NCBI GenBank assembly: GCA_030737835.1
Contig: JAUJYN010000024.1
Span: 618,569-682,568, forward strand
Origin: Acorus gramineus
Taxonomy: Eukaryota; Streptophyta; Magnoliopsida; Acorales; Acoraceae
Direction: 5' to 3'
DNA: 64,000 nucleotides
How positions within the stretch are numbered: the stretch's first letter is position 1; each line of letters opens with the position of its first letter. Positions 23,411 to 35,001 of this stretch are shown here, piece after piece. The position numbers were made by a program, and so were the translations under genes. The notes beneath the pieces were generated by a model. That model saw nothing but the letters and a program-made list of their open reading frames with translations. It made no database searches and was not told where the DNA came from.

Positions 23411-24831
23411 CGCAATCAACACATATATATTCATAGGGAGCTGGGAAAACAAAACATTACCTCGAACCATGATGCCCGAAGACTGCGCCTCCTCGGCCAA
23501 AAGAGCTGCAACTCTGCCCTGAACGAACTGCGGCTGAGGAGCAGGGGCACGCCTCGCCGGCTGCACTGGCTGCCTCCACTGGTCAACTCGACCACCCTGT
23601 GGCTGCTGCTGACGCGGAAGCTGCTGCTGCAAGAACTGCGGCTGCTGAGGTAGCACTCGGGGTCGGCCAGCATCAGGGCAATTGTATCTGATATGCCCGA
23701 TGCGCTGACAATGGAAACAGCGCCGCCTCTCCGGCTGCATGGACTGGATGGGAACTGCCGCAATGGGTGCCGGATCCCACACTGGCACCGCATCTGCTGG
23801 AGGAGAGGCAGCCGCTGACTGATCAAAACGGGGCCTCCTCCTCTTGCGCTGCCCCTGGTCCCGACTCCCGGAAGGACCCTGATCTGCAGAAGGGGTCGGA
23901 ACCCTCACGATGATCCCGAGGTCTCGCTCGACTGTCTTCGCTCGAGACACCAAGTCCGAGAACCTCGAGAAAGCCTGGGAGGAGACATGCACCCGAATGG
24001 CGCTGCAGAGACCAAGCTCGAAACGGCGGCACCTCGCCTCTTCGTCCATCACCAAGGCTGGAGCGAATCTGGATAGCCTCGTGAAGCGCGTGGAGTAGTC
24101 GGCGACAGACATAGAGCCCTGCGTCAACCGCTCAAACTCCTGCATCACGATCTGCCGCGTCGAGAACGGGAAGTACTCCTCCAGGAAATACCTCCGGAAT
24201 CCTGCCCAAGAAAGCTGCTCCAATCCCTCGGCGATGTCCACCACTCGAGTAGCCCACCAGTCGGCAGTGCTACCCTTCAACATAAAAGTGGCCAGGGAGA
24301 CTCGCTGGCGATCCGTGCAAAGCATGGTCGAGAAGATCACCTCCACCTCCATCAACCATCGCTCTGGGGCAAGGGGATCCGCTATCTGGCCATAGAACTC
24401 AGGAGGACGGAGCTTTAGGAAGGCTGCGAGGCCACTCTGCTGCACCCGCGCTGCAGCCTCTAGCCCCACCTCCCTCGCCAGGGGATCCTGAACCTCACCG
24501 CTGGAATCGCCACGGGAATTGGGGGTACTTCGGGTACCGCAGGCGGATCTGCCACCAAGGGGACCTGTGGAACTGCATCACGGGCCGCCCTCAGCTCCTG
24601 GATCTCCCGCGCCTGCTCTGCCAACACTCTGGTCTGGGCCTCCAGTGCCCTGGTCTGAGTCTCCACTAAATCCGCTAACCGAGCGAACGCACGTTCCCAT
24701 GCGGGAGGCTCCTGCGCCGATCCTGGCCTCACAGCCGTGGACTCTCCAGTAGCATCCTCGCCTCTAGTAGGTCCGGAAACCTCCAAAGGTCGAGAGGGAC
24801 CATGTCCGCGCCGTCCTCTGCGAGGAGGCAT
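23411..24831 (-). pseudogene. gag: E1 gag (one frameshift) running into the truncated protease
   Basis: Starts ATG at 24829-24831 with an Arg/Gly-rich N-terminus, then a coiled-coil-like stretch (LVETQTRALEAQTRVLAEQ). A single-base frameshift near 24480 moves the reading to a second frame with the capsid region (LKLRPPEFYGQIADPLAPER, EYFPFSTRQIVMQEFERLTQ, RCRRFELGL), a basic linker (QRKRRRPRFDQ) and one CCHC zinc knuckle at 23678-23719 (CFHCQRIGHIRYNC). A Gln/Arg-rich stretch leads to SQLP and then the sequence leaves the element just where the protease DSGATHS should be. Gag would form the cytoplasmic virus-like particle. Apart from the frameshift it is well preserved. It is close to E2 gag. 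Confidence 0.88.
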
Positions 24832-24933
24832 ATCAGCAACCTAAGAAAACCAGACACTAGGATCAGAATACACATATAGCAATCCTAGGACTCATCTCTA
24901 CGAAAAGAAGACCATTGGCTCTGACAGGACCAG

Positions 24934-24945
24934 GCTCTGATACCA
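24934..24945 (-). other. E1 primer-binding site
   Basis: TGGTATCAGAGC on the minus strand, 5 nt after the LTR end, complementary to the 3' end of plant initiator tRNA-Met. It is a site for priming reverse transcription, not a tRNA gene. Confidence 0.92.
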
Positions 24946-24950
24946 ACTTT

Positions 24951-27900
24951 TGTCACGCCCCAGGGCCGGCCGACCCCGGGACGCGGCAGATGTATATATG
25001 ATATCAGTAACAAGAGTTCAATAACATACTCACACAATAGCTAAAATGACACACAGATAACAAAAGCAGGGCTGACATAATATATACACCAAAAGCGGAA
25101 GCTAAAAAAAAACTGAATCTGTAATCAAAACATACTACAGACTCGATACATAATCATATGTCCTGTGAGAGCCAATATATACAAAGACGACCAAATACAA
25201 CACAACCGCGTGCCCAAGCACGGAATATAGTACATACAATCAAAGGGATGCTGATAGCCTCTGATACTCGCGGGACGTGGCGCTACTCCGCTACTGATGA
25301 AGTCCCTCGGGGAGCTCCTCCTCCAGATCCGACTCAGATGACACTGGAGAAAAATATTATGCGAGGGGTGAGCCACACGCTCAGTGAACAGCACAACCCA
25401 TGCATCACAGCTTATATTAACCACAACCAGATATAATTAATCCACAAACACATTACTCAAGCCATAAATGGCAACAACTCCGCAATCCAGTGGGTCGCTA
25501 CCGCTAACCCACCACACCCTCACCCTCACCTCTCAATGGGTGACCAAGGATATTGGGACTAACTACACAAAACCAGCGGGTCGCTACCGCCAACCCGCTA
25601 CACCCTCACCCTCACCCTCACTGGGTGACCAAGGATATTGGGACTTACAATCCAGTGGGTCGCCACATCGCCGGCCCACCATACCCTCACCCTCACCCTC
25701 AATAGGTGACCTAGGCTCTTGGGACTGACTAGGCTGTTGGTCACCCTTGGTCCACCGATAGTCTCTCCCCACTCCGTAGGTCGTTTGGCCACTCCCACAT
25801 TCAGCACAGTCCTTCTACCAAATCAGGAGGCGCCTACTGATGGGAGCCCCTGCACGGGACGACCTTTCCAACGCCGGGGTAGTCTCTACACGGATCCAAC
25901 GAAGGGAACAGAACAGCCTATCCATCGCATATGATCCACTCGGATCCGCAGACAACACATCCTAGCAACTCTAATGTCCTGAATTCCTCAGAATTCCTCC
26001 AGGGCGCATAACCAAGATGCGGGGAACATGCATAATAGTTATAACAGGGTTGGAATATTAACGGGGAAAGAATCCTTGGGAGGGCAGCGTGAGGTCCCGA
26101 TATAGGACATCCCGACAACCAAACAAGGAACACGGAGTACCCTAGCCCGGGTCTCACCGCTGTCCTCGCGAGGCCCCTCCCCTATGATATTCACTAAAAC
26201 AGGCTAATAATCACATGCTCGCATTTTATTTAAATAAATTAAACTAAATAGGAACATGCATCGGTCGGGGCTTTCCTAGCATGGAAACATGATAACAGGG
26301 TGCATGGTTCTTATACGGGTCCTAAGGGTATAAGTCCCTAGCATACAAAGTCTAGGGTGGCATGCATACTACAGATTATCATGCTTACATAGCTTTTCAT
26401 ATTAAACAGGTTAATATCTACTATGGTGCCCCAGGGGAGGGCGGTACACGCCCAAGTGCATGTAACGCCTCCCTACTGGGTTGGATCGTCCCACTCACCG
26501 GAGATCGGGTCGACGCGCGACCGTCCGTCGAGATCTGCAAGACAGGGTAACAACTTGGTGAGTAAAAATCCATAAATACATCAAAATACTCTAAAATACC
26601 CAACACTCGGATAACGTACATACGGCCCGTACGCACCGTATCCGAGCATCCCGACTCACTCCCGAACCCACCGGCAACCACCCGCACGGCCACCGCCCCC
26701 GGATGCGCCGCCGCGCCTCAGCCCGCGCACCCAGGCGCACCGTCGGCCCCTGCCCGCACGCCTGAACCGCAGCCGAGCCACCCGGTGCGCCGCGCGCCCA
26801 GCGCTCAGCGCCCAGCACCCGGGACCCTCACCCAGCGCCCACGCGCACGCCCGCGCAGCACGCGCCCAGCGCGCCTGCCAGCCTGCCCGCGCTGCTGCCC
26901 GCGCTGCCTGCTTGCGCGCATCACCAAGTGGCCCGAGCACCGCTCGCCTGCACGCCTGGCACTGCTCGCCTGATACCCGAGCACCTCCTGCCCAGCACGC
27001 CTGTGCGCCCAGCCTACCTGCCCGGCCTGCCAGCGCACACAGCCCAGCCAGCCTGCTCAGCACGCCTCCCCTTGCACCCCCCGAGCGCACGCCGGCGCGC
27101 GCACCCGCGCGCACGGGCTCGCGCGCCTGGCAAACTAGTGCACCTGCTCCCAGCCTACCCGAGCTAGTCCTACCCAGCGCCCAGCATGCCTGCAGCACCA
27201 CCCGAGCGCACGTCGCGCGCACGCTTACGCGCACGCACTTGCGCGCCCGGCCACCTGGTGCCCCAGCCGCTGCGCCCGCTGCTAACCCTCCCGGGACTGC
27301 CACCCAACCTGCCCGGACACCTCTACCACCCACCTCCAGCCACCAATGGCCTTCGACCACCACCCACCGCCGCCAACGGCCACCCACAGCCGCCGACCAC
27401 CACCCAACCTCAAATCCAACATCCTAACATACATCTAAGCATGAAAAGAGAGGAAAAAGGGCTTACCAAGGGGAGGAAGGGAAGTCTGGTTGCTCTCCGC
27501 GCACCGAAACCTCTCCCAAAAGGCTTCCGACGCCCGGATCTTCCTTGGCCCTTGAATTGACCCAAATCAGAGGAGAAGAGAGGGGGGATGGAGGGGCAAA
27601 ACTCACCGGAATTCGAATTTGAAAGCACCGGGGTGTAGATCGGGACCCGATCTACACTTCCTATGCTTTAGGTTTTTGGGTTTGAGGGCTCTAAGGGGCT
27701 CAAATCAAAGAAAATGAGAGAGGGGAGAGAGAGGGCTTTTTGGTAGGGATGATGAATAGTGCCAAGCTAAAATTAGATCTCACTTATATAGCAAGTCACT
27801 TAAAATACCCGGATACGCCCTGGAACTGTGAAATTTCAGAAACGTTACCGGAATTCGATGAAATTTTCGTGAGAGGCCTAAAATGGCACCAGGAGACCAA

Positions 27901-28032
27901 ATATGCAGTTAGATTTCCAATCGGAGTCCTCTAAAAAAACTAGCGGTTCCGATCGAAAACCGAAAAAAATTGAAAAAACTGCCAGAACGCTCCAACGGTT
28001 ACCAGCAGGCTAAAAGTGTCACATATTTAACA
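24951..28032 (-). mobile_element. E1 5' LTR (LTR-A1, 3,082 bp)
   Basis: Complete from TGTCACGCCCCAGGGCC at 24951 to CACATATTTAACA at 28032. It contains the TATA box (27783-27791), palindrome (27633-27657), GC-rich segment, mini-exon (26499-26534), and three C-rich G4-complement motifs near 25512, 25606 and 25685. The start has ATTTAACA where most copies have TATATAACA. Confidence 0.92.
26499..26534 (-). other. 36-nt LTR mini-exon candidate in the E1 5' LTR
   Basis: TTGCAG before and GTGAGT after on the minus strand, with no stop in the phase used by the other copies. This is the 5' LTR of a structured element, so it would be transcribed if the promoter were active. Confidence 0.5.
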
Positions 28033-29348
28033 TGTAGAATGCATGGCACCCTAGACTTTGTATGTTAGGGACTTGCACCCTTAGGATATGTGTAAGAGCT
28101 ATGCATCCTGTCACCCTGTTCTCATGCTAGGAAGCCTCGGCCTGTGCATGCGTCCTACTAGTTTAATTGATTAAATTAAATGCTAGCATGCCTTGTATAA
28201 TATTATAGGGAGGAGCCTTGCGAGGTTAACATTGAGACCCGGGCTAGGGTACTCCGTGTTCCTTGTTTGGTTGTCGGGATGTCCTATATCGGGACCTCAG
28301 GTTGCCCTCCCAAGGTTTTTTTCCCAATAATATTATAACCCTCGTTAATTATTATTATATATGTTCCCCGCATCTTGGTTATGCGCCCTGGAGGAATTCT
28401 GCAGAATTCATGGCATTAGAGTTGTTGTGACGTGTTATCGGCGGATCCGAGTGGATCATATGCGATGGATAGGCTGTTCTGTTCCCTTCGTTGGATCCAT
28501 GTAGAGACTGCCCTGGCGTTAGAAAGGTTGTCCCGTGGAGGGGCTCCCATCAGTAGGCACCTCCTGATTTGGGACGGACTGTGCTGAATGTGGGGGTGGC
28601 CGAACGGCCTACGGAGTGGGGAGAGACTATCGGTGGACCAAGGGTGACCATCAGCCTAGTCAGTCCCAATATCCTATGTCACCATATTGAGGGGTGAGGG
28701 TGAGGGTGTAGTGGGTTGGTGATAGCGACCCACTGGTTTGTAAGTCCCAATATCCTATGTCACCTATTGAGGGGTGAGGGTGAGGGTGTAGTGGGTTGGC
28801 GATAGCGACCCACTGGATTTGTGTAGTTCCTGCCATCTTGTGGCTTGAATAATAAAATTGTGGTTAATAATATCTGGTGGTTAATATAGCTGTGATGCAT
28901 GGGTTGTGCTATTCACTGAGCGTGTGGCTCACCCCTCGCATAATTATTATTCTCCAGTGTCATCTGAGTCGGATCTGGAGGAGGAGCTCCTCGAGGGACT
29001 TCATCAGTAGCGGAGTAGCGCCACGTCCCGCGAGTATCAGAGGCTATTAGCATCCCTTTTGATTGTATGTATTATATTCCGTGCTTGGCCACGCGTTTGT
29101 GTTTTATTTGGACGTCATTGTATATATTGGCTCTCACAGGACAGTTGATTATGTATCGAGTCTGTAATATGTTTTTGATTTACAGACTCAGTCTTTTAGC
29201 TTCCGCTATTTGTGTATATATCATGTCAGCCCCTTTGTTGCCTGTGTTGAAAATTGTTGATGTTGTTATGGGTATATTATTGACTTCCTGTATTGACTGC
29301 TGATATCATATATACACTTGCCGCGTCCCGGGACGCCCGGGGCGTGAC
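28033..29348 (+). mobile_element. LTR-A 3' portion, plus strand
   Basis: Starts inside LTR-A at tgtagaatgcatggcaccct and ends GGACGCCCGGGGCGTGAC near 29348, with the final A replaced. It is in opposite orientation to the LTR it touches at 28032. Contains two G-quadruplex repeats with an 80-bp offset (28691-28715 and 28771-28795) and a CCAG acceptor near 28956. Confidence 0.8.
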
Positions 29349-30540
29349 TGTTGTATCTTTTAATTTCTTTTGAAATCATGAAATCATAAAACATGGATTC
29401 AAAGTTGTTTCTTCTGAAGTATGACAATTGGAACATATATGCATGTATCTTCTTTTAAAAATAAAAAAAAACTTGATCACCCAAAGAAACCAAGATTTAT
29501 GTTTTTTTTCTTTAAATAATCTATGCTTGAGAAAGCCAAAGACAACCCATGTGCATACCAGAAACAAGGATAAAAATGGGAGAAGAATGGTGGGATGAAA
29601 AAAGTTAGGTCATTGTTTTAGTCATTGGATCATGAGCTTGGACAGATTTAAATGTTGGAACATGGAAGGCTTGTGCTCTTTAGTTGTTTTTAATGTTTAT
29701 ATTGTTACAATTTTCATTCCTTTCATATATACAAGTCCCTAAAGGTTGAGAATGGCTCTTTTTTTATTCCTTTTTGCATAGTTCTAATTGTTTAAATTTA
29801 ATTTGCTAATAATGTGAGATAGCATATTTGACCGCTAAAATGATAGCTAAGTGTGAATACATATTGGTCATTGGATCAGAGCTTTTCGTTTCTTATAGCA
29901 ATGCATTATATTTGCTCTCAAAACTTTACAAGTCATTTTGAACTATTGAAAATTATATCTATGATGTTATTTAAATTTTTTTCCTAGAATTTATGATTTA
30001 CTTATATTTGTAGTGCCTAAAGCAAAGATGAAATATCGAATGTGATTATTTTGTAATGAAGTATATGAAAGATATCATCGAAAACTTAGAAATTCACGTT
30101 CTTCAAAAGGTAAGATCTCTATTTTTTGTTTGGGTTTATATATTTAATTAAATTCATTGGCTAATTAATATCATAATTATATTGTACATGCAATTCGAAG
30201 GAATAGTCTCCTACACTGAAGATACAATAACTACATTAAGGAATGAATGGTGTAACATAATTCAAAATTTATATAGTTGAATTTGTGAGTACAATTGCAA
30301 TTCTTTATTATATTATAATTTTTTATTTTGAAATTGGCACCACTATTGAGTAGCTGAGGCTCAACATGACATTTTGATGTGTTTGATTCAAATGCAAGAT
30401 TTATTTTGTATATTTTCAGCTTGTATTTGCATGAAAATAGGTGTATATATTAGAACAATTGTACGAAAATTGTTTTGTATCAAAATGGTTTTTTGGGTAT
30501 GATGAGGTGGTTTTATTCATGAATAGTATTAAATATATAT
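29349..30540. other. AT-rich sequence without recognisable genes
   Basis: About 1.2 kb of AT-rich DNA with only short open frames, no transposase motifs that I recognise and no match to the other repeats of the window. It may be the interior of the CACTA-like element whose end lies at 31045, with the other end removed by the LTR at 29348. Confidence 0.4.
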
Positions 30541-31045
30541 GCAGTTTCGAGAAAAAGATCACAATTCAAATGTAAATGTAATATTCTCATATTGTAAATT
30601 ATCACGGTCACCAAATAAACCGTGATCCTTATTAAGGAAACAATCACGGTTTTCTTAAACACTATGATAGTTAACCAACTAACAATCACAGTGTAGCCTA
30701 AACCTATAATTGTTGCCCAACAAAAGATCACGATTACGTATGAAATGTAATTTATTCGTACTTAGAGATCACCGTTTGCATGCTAAATGATCACGATCGA
30801 ATAATAAATCGTGATCATTACTAAGGATACAATCATCGTTGCCTAACAAAAGATCACGGTCGCCAATTAAATTGTGATCTTTACCAACAAACAATCACGG
30901 TTATCCATTGTAATAAAATCATCAATCAAAAGATCACGGTCACCAACAAAAGATCACAGTTTGATAAATCACGGTTTGTGAACCGTGAACTAATACTTTT
31001 GTTCACGGTTTTTAGCCGTGATCTTTGACCTTTTTTGTAGTAGTG
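30541..31045. mobile_element. CACTA-type (En/Spm-like) terminus with subterminal repeats
   Basis: The right end reads, on the minus strand, CACTACTACAAAAAAGG, the typical terminus of plant CACTA DNA transposons. The inner 450 bp hold many copies of ATCACGG in both orientations (plus at 30601, 30643, 30852, 30893, 30932 and 30968; minus at about 30619 and 31016), plus several one-base variants. Such short subterminal repeats are binding sites for the transposase-accessory protein in known family members. No transposase gene or second terminus is visible, so this is a truncated or non-autonomous copy. Confidence 0.72.
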
Positions 31046-31197
31046 TTTGTACTAGCATTTATTGTGCAGCTATTTATCATACTCTTTAACAACCCCATGA
31101 ATTATCAGCACTTCATTAAGGGCCTCCTAATTGCCACTATTAATAGCCGATATTTATTCTTTTAGTGGTAATGTTTTCTGCCCATATTGATAACTTT
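31046..31197. other. Short AT-rich flank, nothing recognised
   Basis: Lies between the CACTA-type end and the possible Copia LTR start. The first three bases after the CACTA end are ttt, which would be the 3-bp target duplication if the other end were known. Confidence 0.3.
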
Positions 31198-32517
31198 GTT
31201 GGAGTGTCCCGGGTTGTCAAACCCACCACCTAAAAATAAATAATGGTAGTTGGTTTTGCAAGTTGGCTAGGGGAATTAATTGCTCCCCTAGCATGGAGCG
31301 TATCTTGGAGTACTTTTTCTTTCTTCAAGATCTTTAGTGTCTTCAACTCTTTTACTCTCTACTACATCTTTTAAAAATAAAACTACTGAAGCTTGAAAAC
31401 AAAACTGTTTCTAGCAAGCCAAATAGCCCATAATGCCGTCGGGAGTAAGATGTGGTCAAATCGAGGTTATTTAAATCAACTGAATGTTAGGACCAATTCG
31501 GAACCATCCTGACCAAATGGTTGTCTAAAAAAAATTTGAAGTTCTAAATTTCAAACAAAACTTGATCATTCAGACTATATATAAGGCGTTCAGACCAGTA
31601 GTGGTGCAAAATGCAATTTTGCTCTCTGAATGAATAACATTTAAACCATAATTAAGTCATCTGAATCATTTTGTCTGGAATCATAAACGTGTTGATTTTG
31701 ATTTGACAATGTCTGTACCCTCTATAGCTATTTCTTATATAAAAATTTACTTTTATTGTAATAACTATCATATGAGACATTTGTTGTTCAGATTTACTTG
31801 TTTAGATTTTTTTTACATGGTTCAAAGATGGATATTTTGTCAGCGTGATGATCTCTTTTGATGTACGTTAATCAAGTTGATGTTATCGCTAGTACATTTT
31901 GAAGTTGATTTTAATACCATTGTATTTATTCTTTGTCATTATATTATGATACACATATTGTTATGCCTGTGTCATTTGGAGCCTTATATTTTTTTCGATC
32001 GGAGTCACTAAAATTTTGGCTTTTAGCCACCTGCAGGAGTTGGAGCGCTCTGATTTAAAATTTGGTTACATAATTTTTCTCCTAGAAGTTATGTATTTTC
32101 GATTTGGTATTTGAATTTGATTTTGTTAAAATCCAAGATGAAGAGGTTTAAATACGATTTTATCATGAGATGCTCAGTTTTGAGTTAGCTTTCGTACAAA
32201 AGTGGAATTAGATCAACTGGATTCATGTAGTAAAAGTTATGGGTATTTTTCCAAGTATACCCCGGGGATGAAAAATTCTGGCAGCAGCCATGTTCTATGT
32301 TTAGCTCTAATTTCGGAATAGCTGGAGGGATTATTTGATCTTGGCATAAACATGAAAGTTGTAGATAATCTTCTTGGCTTTCCAGTGGACTTTGAATTGT
32401 GCAATTCGGAGCTATATTGAAGAAGTTATGGCTGTTCTAGTGAAGCATGTACAGAATTTCTAGTCAGGGATGAATTGGTCATTTCTATCCCTCTTTTAGA
32501 TATTTATTTGCCCAAAA

Positions 32518-32518
<1 letters not shown>

Positions 32519-32567
<49 letters not shown>
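32519..32567 (+). repeat. CT microsatellite in the LTR-B leader
   Basis: Uninterrupted tc repeats immediately after a weak TATTTATTTG sequence. A shorter version is at 57734-57751. It lies where the CT-rich leader of LTR-A starts. Confidence 0.9.
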
Positions 32568-32571
<4 letters not shown>

Positions 32572-33423
32572 CCACTCCCCATGTGGGATTCTTTGGGCCT
32601 CTCTTTCTCTCTTTTCAACCCCCCCTCCCCCCCCCCCCAAGTGTTTGTCTTAATGTCACAAAGAGAAGAGAAGGAGAAGGTGCAAGTGCAAGTCTAGGTT
32701 TGTGTAGGTGTTATTGTTGCAGCCAAGAAGGGCTGGTGAGAGGCTGAAGAGGTGGTGGTGGTGGTGGTGGTGGTTGAGGTGGCCGTGGGCGCGTCGAGAG
32801 CCCCGCATCTCCCCCTTTCCCTTTCCCTCTTTTGGTAAGTCCTCTTCCCCTTCTTTTTTATTTTTAGGGCTGTTGGGATGGTTGGGGAGGTCATGCATGC
32901 TAGGTAGATGAGTTAGAGTGTGTGTGAGGGGTTGGGGAGGGTTAAAAAGGGGTAAAGGTTGGCTGGGTGCGCGTTGGAGGTTGTATGCGCGCGTGCGTGC
33001 GTAGGCGCGCAGAAGGGCGCTGGCAGGCGCAGGTGGGCGCGCAGGCGCGTGCGGGCGCGTGCGCGCAATCGCACGGATGCGCGCGGAGTGGGCGCGCGGG
33101 CGCTGGCACGAGCGGGGTGCGCGCGGGGAGTGCGCGCGGGCGCGCGCGAGCGTGCGCGTGCGCGAGGCAGTGCACCTGGGCGTGCGTCTGGGCGCGGGGC
33201 TGGGGGCCAGTGCGCGCGCGCGCGTGCGTGCGCGTGCTGGGGCATGCGTGGGGCTGCCCAGGGTCTCGGGTAGGTGCTGGGGCACCCGGGCATGCGTGCG
33301 TACGCGCGTGCTCGCATGCGTGCGAGCCCGTATGCGTGCATGTCTAAGTCTTTGGTATTTCTAATGATTTCTAAGTGTTAAATTGTGATGTTACTCACCA
33401 AATTTGATGCCCTTACCCTGCAG

Positions 33424-33460
33424 ATCTCGTCGGATGGGATGCGCGAGGTCCCGGGTAATG
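33424..33460 (+). other. 37-nt LTR-B mini-exon candidate
   Basis: Preceded by TTACCCTGCAG and followed by GTGAGTGG. It shares GCAGATCT and the donor with LTR-A but has GCGCGAGGTCCCGGG in the core and one extra base, so phase is not kept between families. Confidence 0.5.
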
Positions 33461-33498
33461 GTGAGTGGTTCGATCCAATCCCCCCCCCCCCCTCTCGG

Positions 33499-33534
33499 GA
33501 TGCGCTCGACGCGCGTAGTCGCGCGTCGCGCATC
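33499..33534 (+). other. GC-rich hairpin after the LTR-B mini-exon
   Basis: CGACGCGCG and CGCGCGTCG pair around a TAGT loop, extended by GATGCG with CGCATC beyond a small bulge. The equivalent at 58655-58690 is nearly identical. At about 54364-54396 the stem is ATGCACG/CGTGCAT around the same loop, so paired bases have changed together. Confidence 0.65.
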
Positions 33535-33722
33535 GATGGGGCCCCCTAAGCTATACTACTTGTGTAGATAAGTAGTATGGCCATGCTTAAGCTATAATAT
33601 GTAGATATCTTGCATGCTAGGCATACACCTGTTAGTGCGCGAGATCGCGCTTGACCCTCTCTTTTAAGTTGGCGATATCCAACGGATGTTAGGGCATATT
33701 TTGTATGTTTATAGGACTTTTT

Positions 33723-33777
33723 TGTCACGCCCCAGGGCGGCCGTCCCTGGGACGCGGCAAGTGTATACATGATATCA
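33723..33777 (-). mobile_element. E2 3' LTR remnant (55 bp)
   Basis: TGTCACGCCCCAGGGCGG through GTGTATACATGATATCA, the terminal 55 bp of LTR-A, fused directly to RT coding sequence at 33778. Confidence 0.85.
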
Positions 33778-34316
33778 AAACTCCTCCAGAACTCGCACTT
33801 GCTGAACTTGGCGAACAACTGATGTCTGGCCAAAGTCTCCAAGACAGTGCGGAGATGGTGAGCGTGCTCCTCAAGACTCCTCGAGTACACCAATATGTCA
33901 TCGATGAATACTACCACAAAGGAGTCGAGGAAGGGCCGAAACACCCGGTTCATCAGATCCATGAAGGCCGCCGGCGCGTTCGTCAACCTGAATGGCAGTA
34001 CTCTGAACTCATAGTGCCCATACCGGGTACGGAAGGCCGTCTTCGGAATGTCTGACTCCCGGATCTTCAGCTGGTAGTACCCTGAGCGGAGATCGATCTT
34101 GGAAAAGACACGCGCTCCCTGGAGCTGGTCAAACAGATCGTCGATCCGCGGCAATGGGTACTTGTTCTTTACTGTCCGCTTGTTCAGCTGCCTGTAATCG
34201 ATACAAAGCCGCAGCAAACCGTCCTTCCGGACGAACAGAACAGGGGCTCCCCACGGAGAAACACTCGGACGTGCGAAGCCCTTCTCCAGCAACTCCTCCA
34301 ACTGCTCCTTGAGCAC
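33778..34316 (-). pseudogene. pol: E2 reverse transcriptase (3'-truncated)
   Basis: RT copies element RNA into DNA inside the particle. About 180 codons are open without a break, with the ordered RT motifs [75 protein letters not shown] and the catalytic [10 protein letters not shown] (Asp-Asp at about 33900-33905). LTNAPAAF and FIDD are the normal Ty3/Gypsy forms. After KCEFWRS the frame runs into the LTR remnant, so the thumb and RNase H are gone. It is in a different frame from the upstream protease. The catalytic core residues look intact. Confidence 0.9.
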
Positions 34317-34318
34317 CC

Positions 34319-35001
34319 TCAGCTCTGCAGGGGAATCCGGTACGGAGCTCTCAAAATCAGCTCGGTCCCCAGAATCAGATTGATCTCAAACTCGATCGCG
34401 CGATCCGGCGGTAATCCCGGAAGATCATCGGGGAAAACCTTAGGATACTCTACCACGACCAGAGTCTGACTGATATCTGCCTGCAGCGGTGCATCCTCTT
34501 GAGCAATATACGCTAGAAAGCCCTCGCATCCTCCCTGAAGGAGTCTCCACGCCTGCATGGACGACACGAACCCCAAAGGGGCTACGTCACGATCGCCCAC
34601 GAACTGGAAAGACCTCCGACCCGGAAGGTGGAAAGACACCGACTTGGCAAAATAGTCGATGCTGGCGTGACTAGCTGCAAGCCAATCCATTCCCAGGATG
34701 GCATCAAAGTCCGTCATCGCGAGCTCCACCAACTCCACCGAAAACTCATGCTCCGCAACCACCACCGAACACCCTCGGTACACAGAACGAGGAGAATACG
34801 GTCTCCTACGGGCAATGATATCTCCAGGATAGCATCCAAAGGGGCGGACGCCACGCCCGTCCGTCTCGCGAAAGCGGGAGACACGAACGAGTGTGTGGCT
34901 CCAGAATCAAACAATACATAAGCAGGGAGCTGGGAGATCTGAACAATACCTCGGACCACGCTGCCTGATGCCTGAGCCTCCTCTGCCGAAAGCGCTGCCA
35001 C
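34319..35001 (-). pseudogene. pol: E2 aspartic protease and linker to RT, frameshifted
   Basis: The protease processes the gag-pol polyprotein. The active-site motif FDSGATHSF is at 34885-34911, followed by a frame change near 34780 into FDAILGMDWLAA, SVSFHLPGR and FVGDRD, then the linker VFPDDLPGLPPDR, which in intact elements leads into RT. The frame is lost again near 34319. Compared with E1 this segment is complete, with point lesions only. Confidence 0.85.

Larger units (their letters stand above)
20513..28032 (-). mobile_element. E1: minus-strand Ty3/Gypsy chromovirus, internally rearranged
   Basis: In transcription order: 5' LTR-A1 (28032-24951), tRNA-iMet-type PBS (24945-24934), gag (24831 to about 23411), a block of LTR-derived DNA in place of protease and most of RT (about 23410-22670), the end of RT and start of RNase H (about 22668-22340), integrase C-terminus with chromodomain-like tail (about 22310-22055), polypurine tract (22035-22023), and a 3' LTR truncated at 20513. 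Gag type, chromodomain and long LTRs fit the Tekay/Del lineage. It cannot be autonomous. No target duplication can be read because the far end is missing. Confidence 0.88.

Noticed and set aside
24934-24945. tRNA-Met-like sequence as a tRNA gene
   Set aside because: Only the 12-nt complement of the tRNA 3' end is present, at the primer-binding position. No cloverleaf. The same holds for 36469-36480, 56809-56820 and 41365-41375.
30590-31020. Array of short repeats resembling a CRISPR
   Set aside because: Motifs are 7-8 bp in both orientations with irregular spacing, next to a CACTA terminus in a plant genome. Not CRISPR.
33705-34055. Plus-strand open frame of 116 codons over the RT region
   Set aside because: It is the antisense shadow of the RT, whose motifs are clear on the minus strand.
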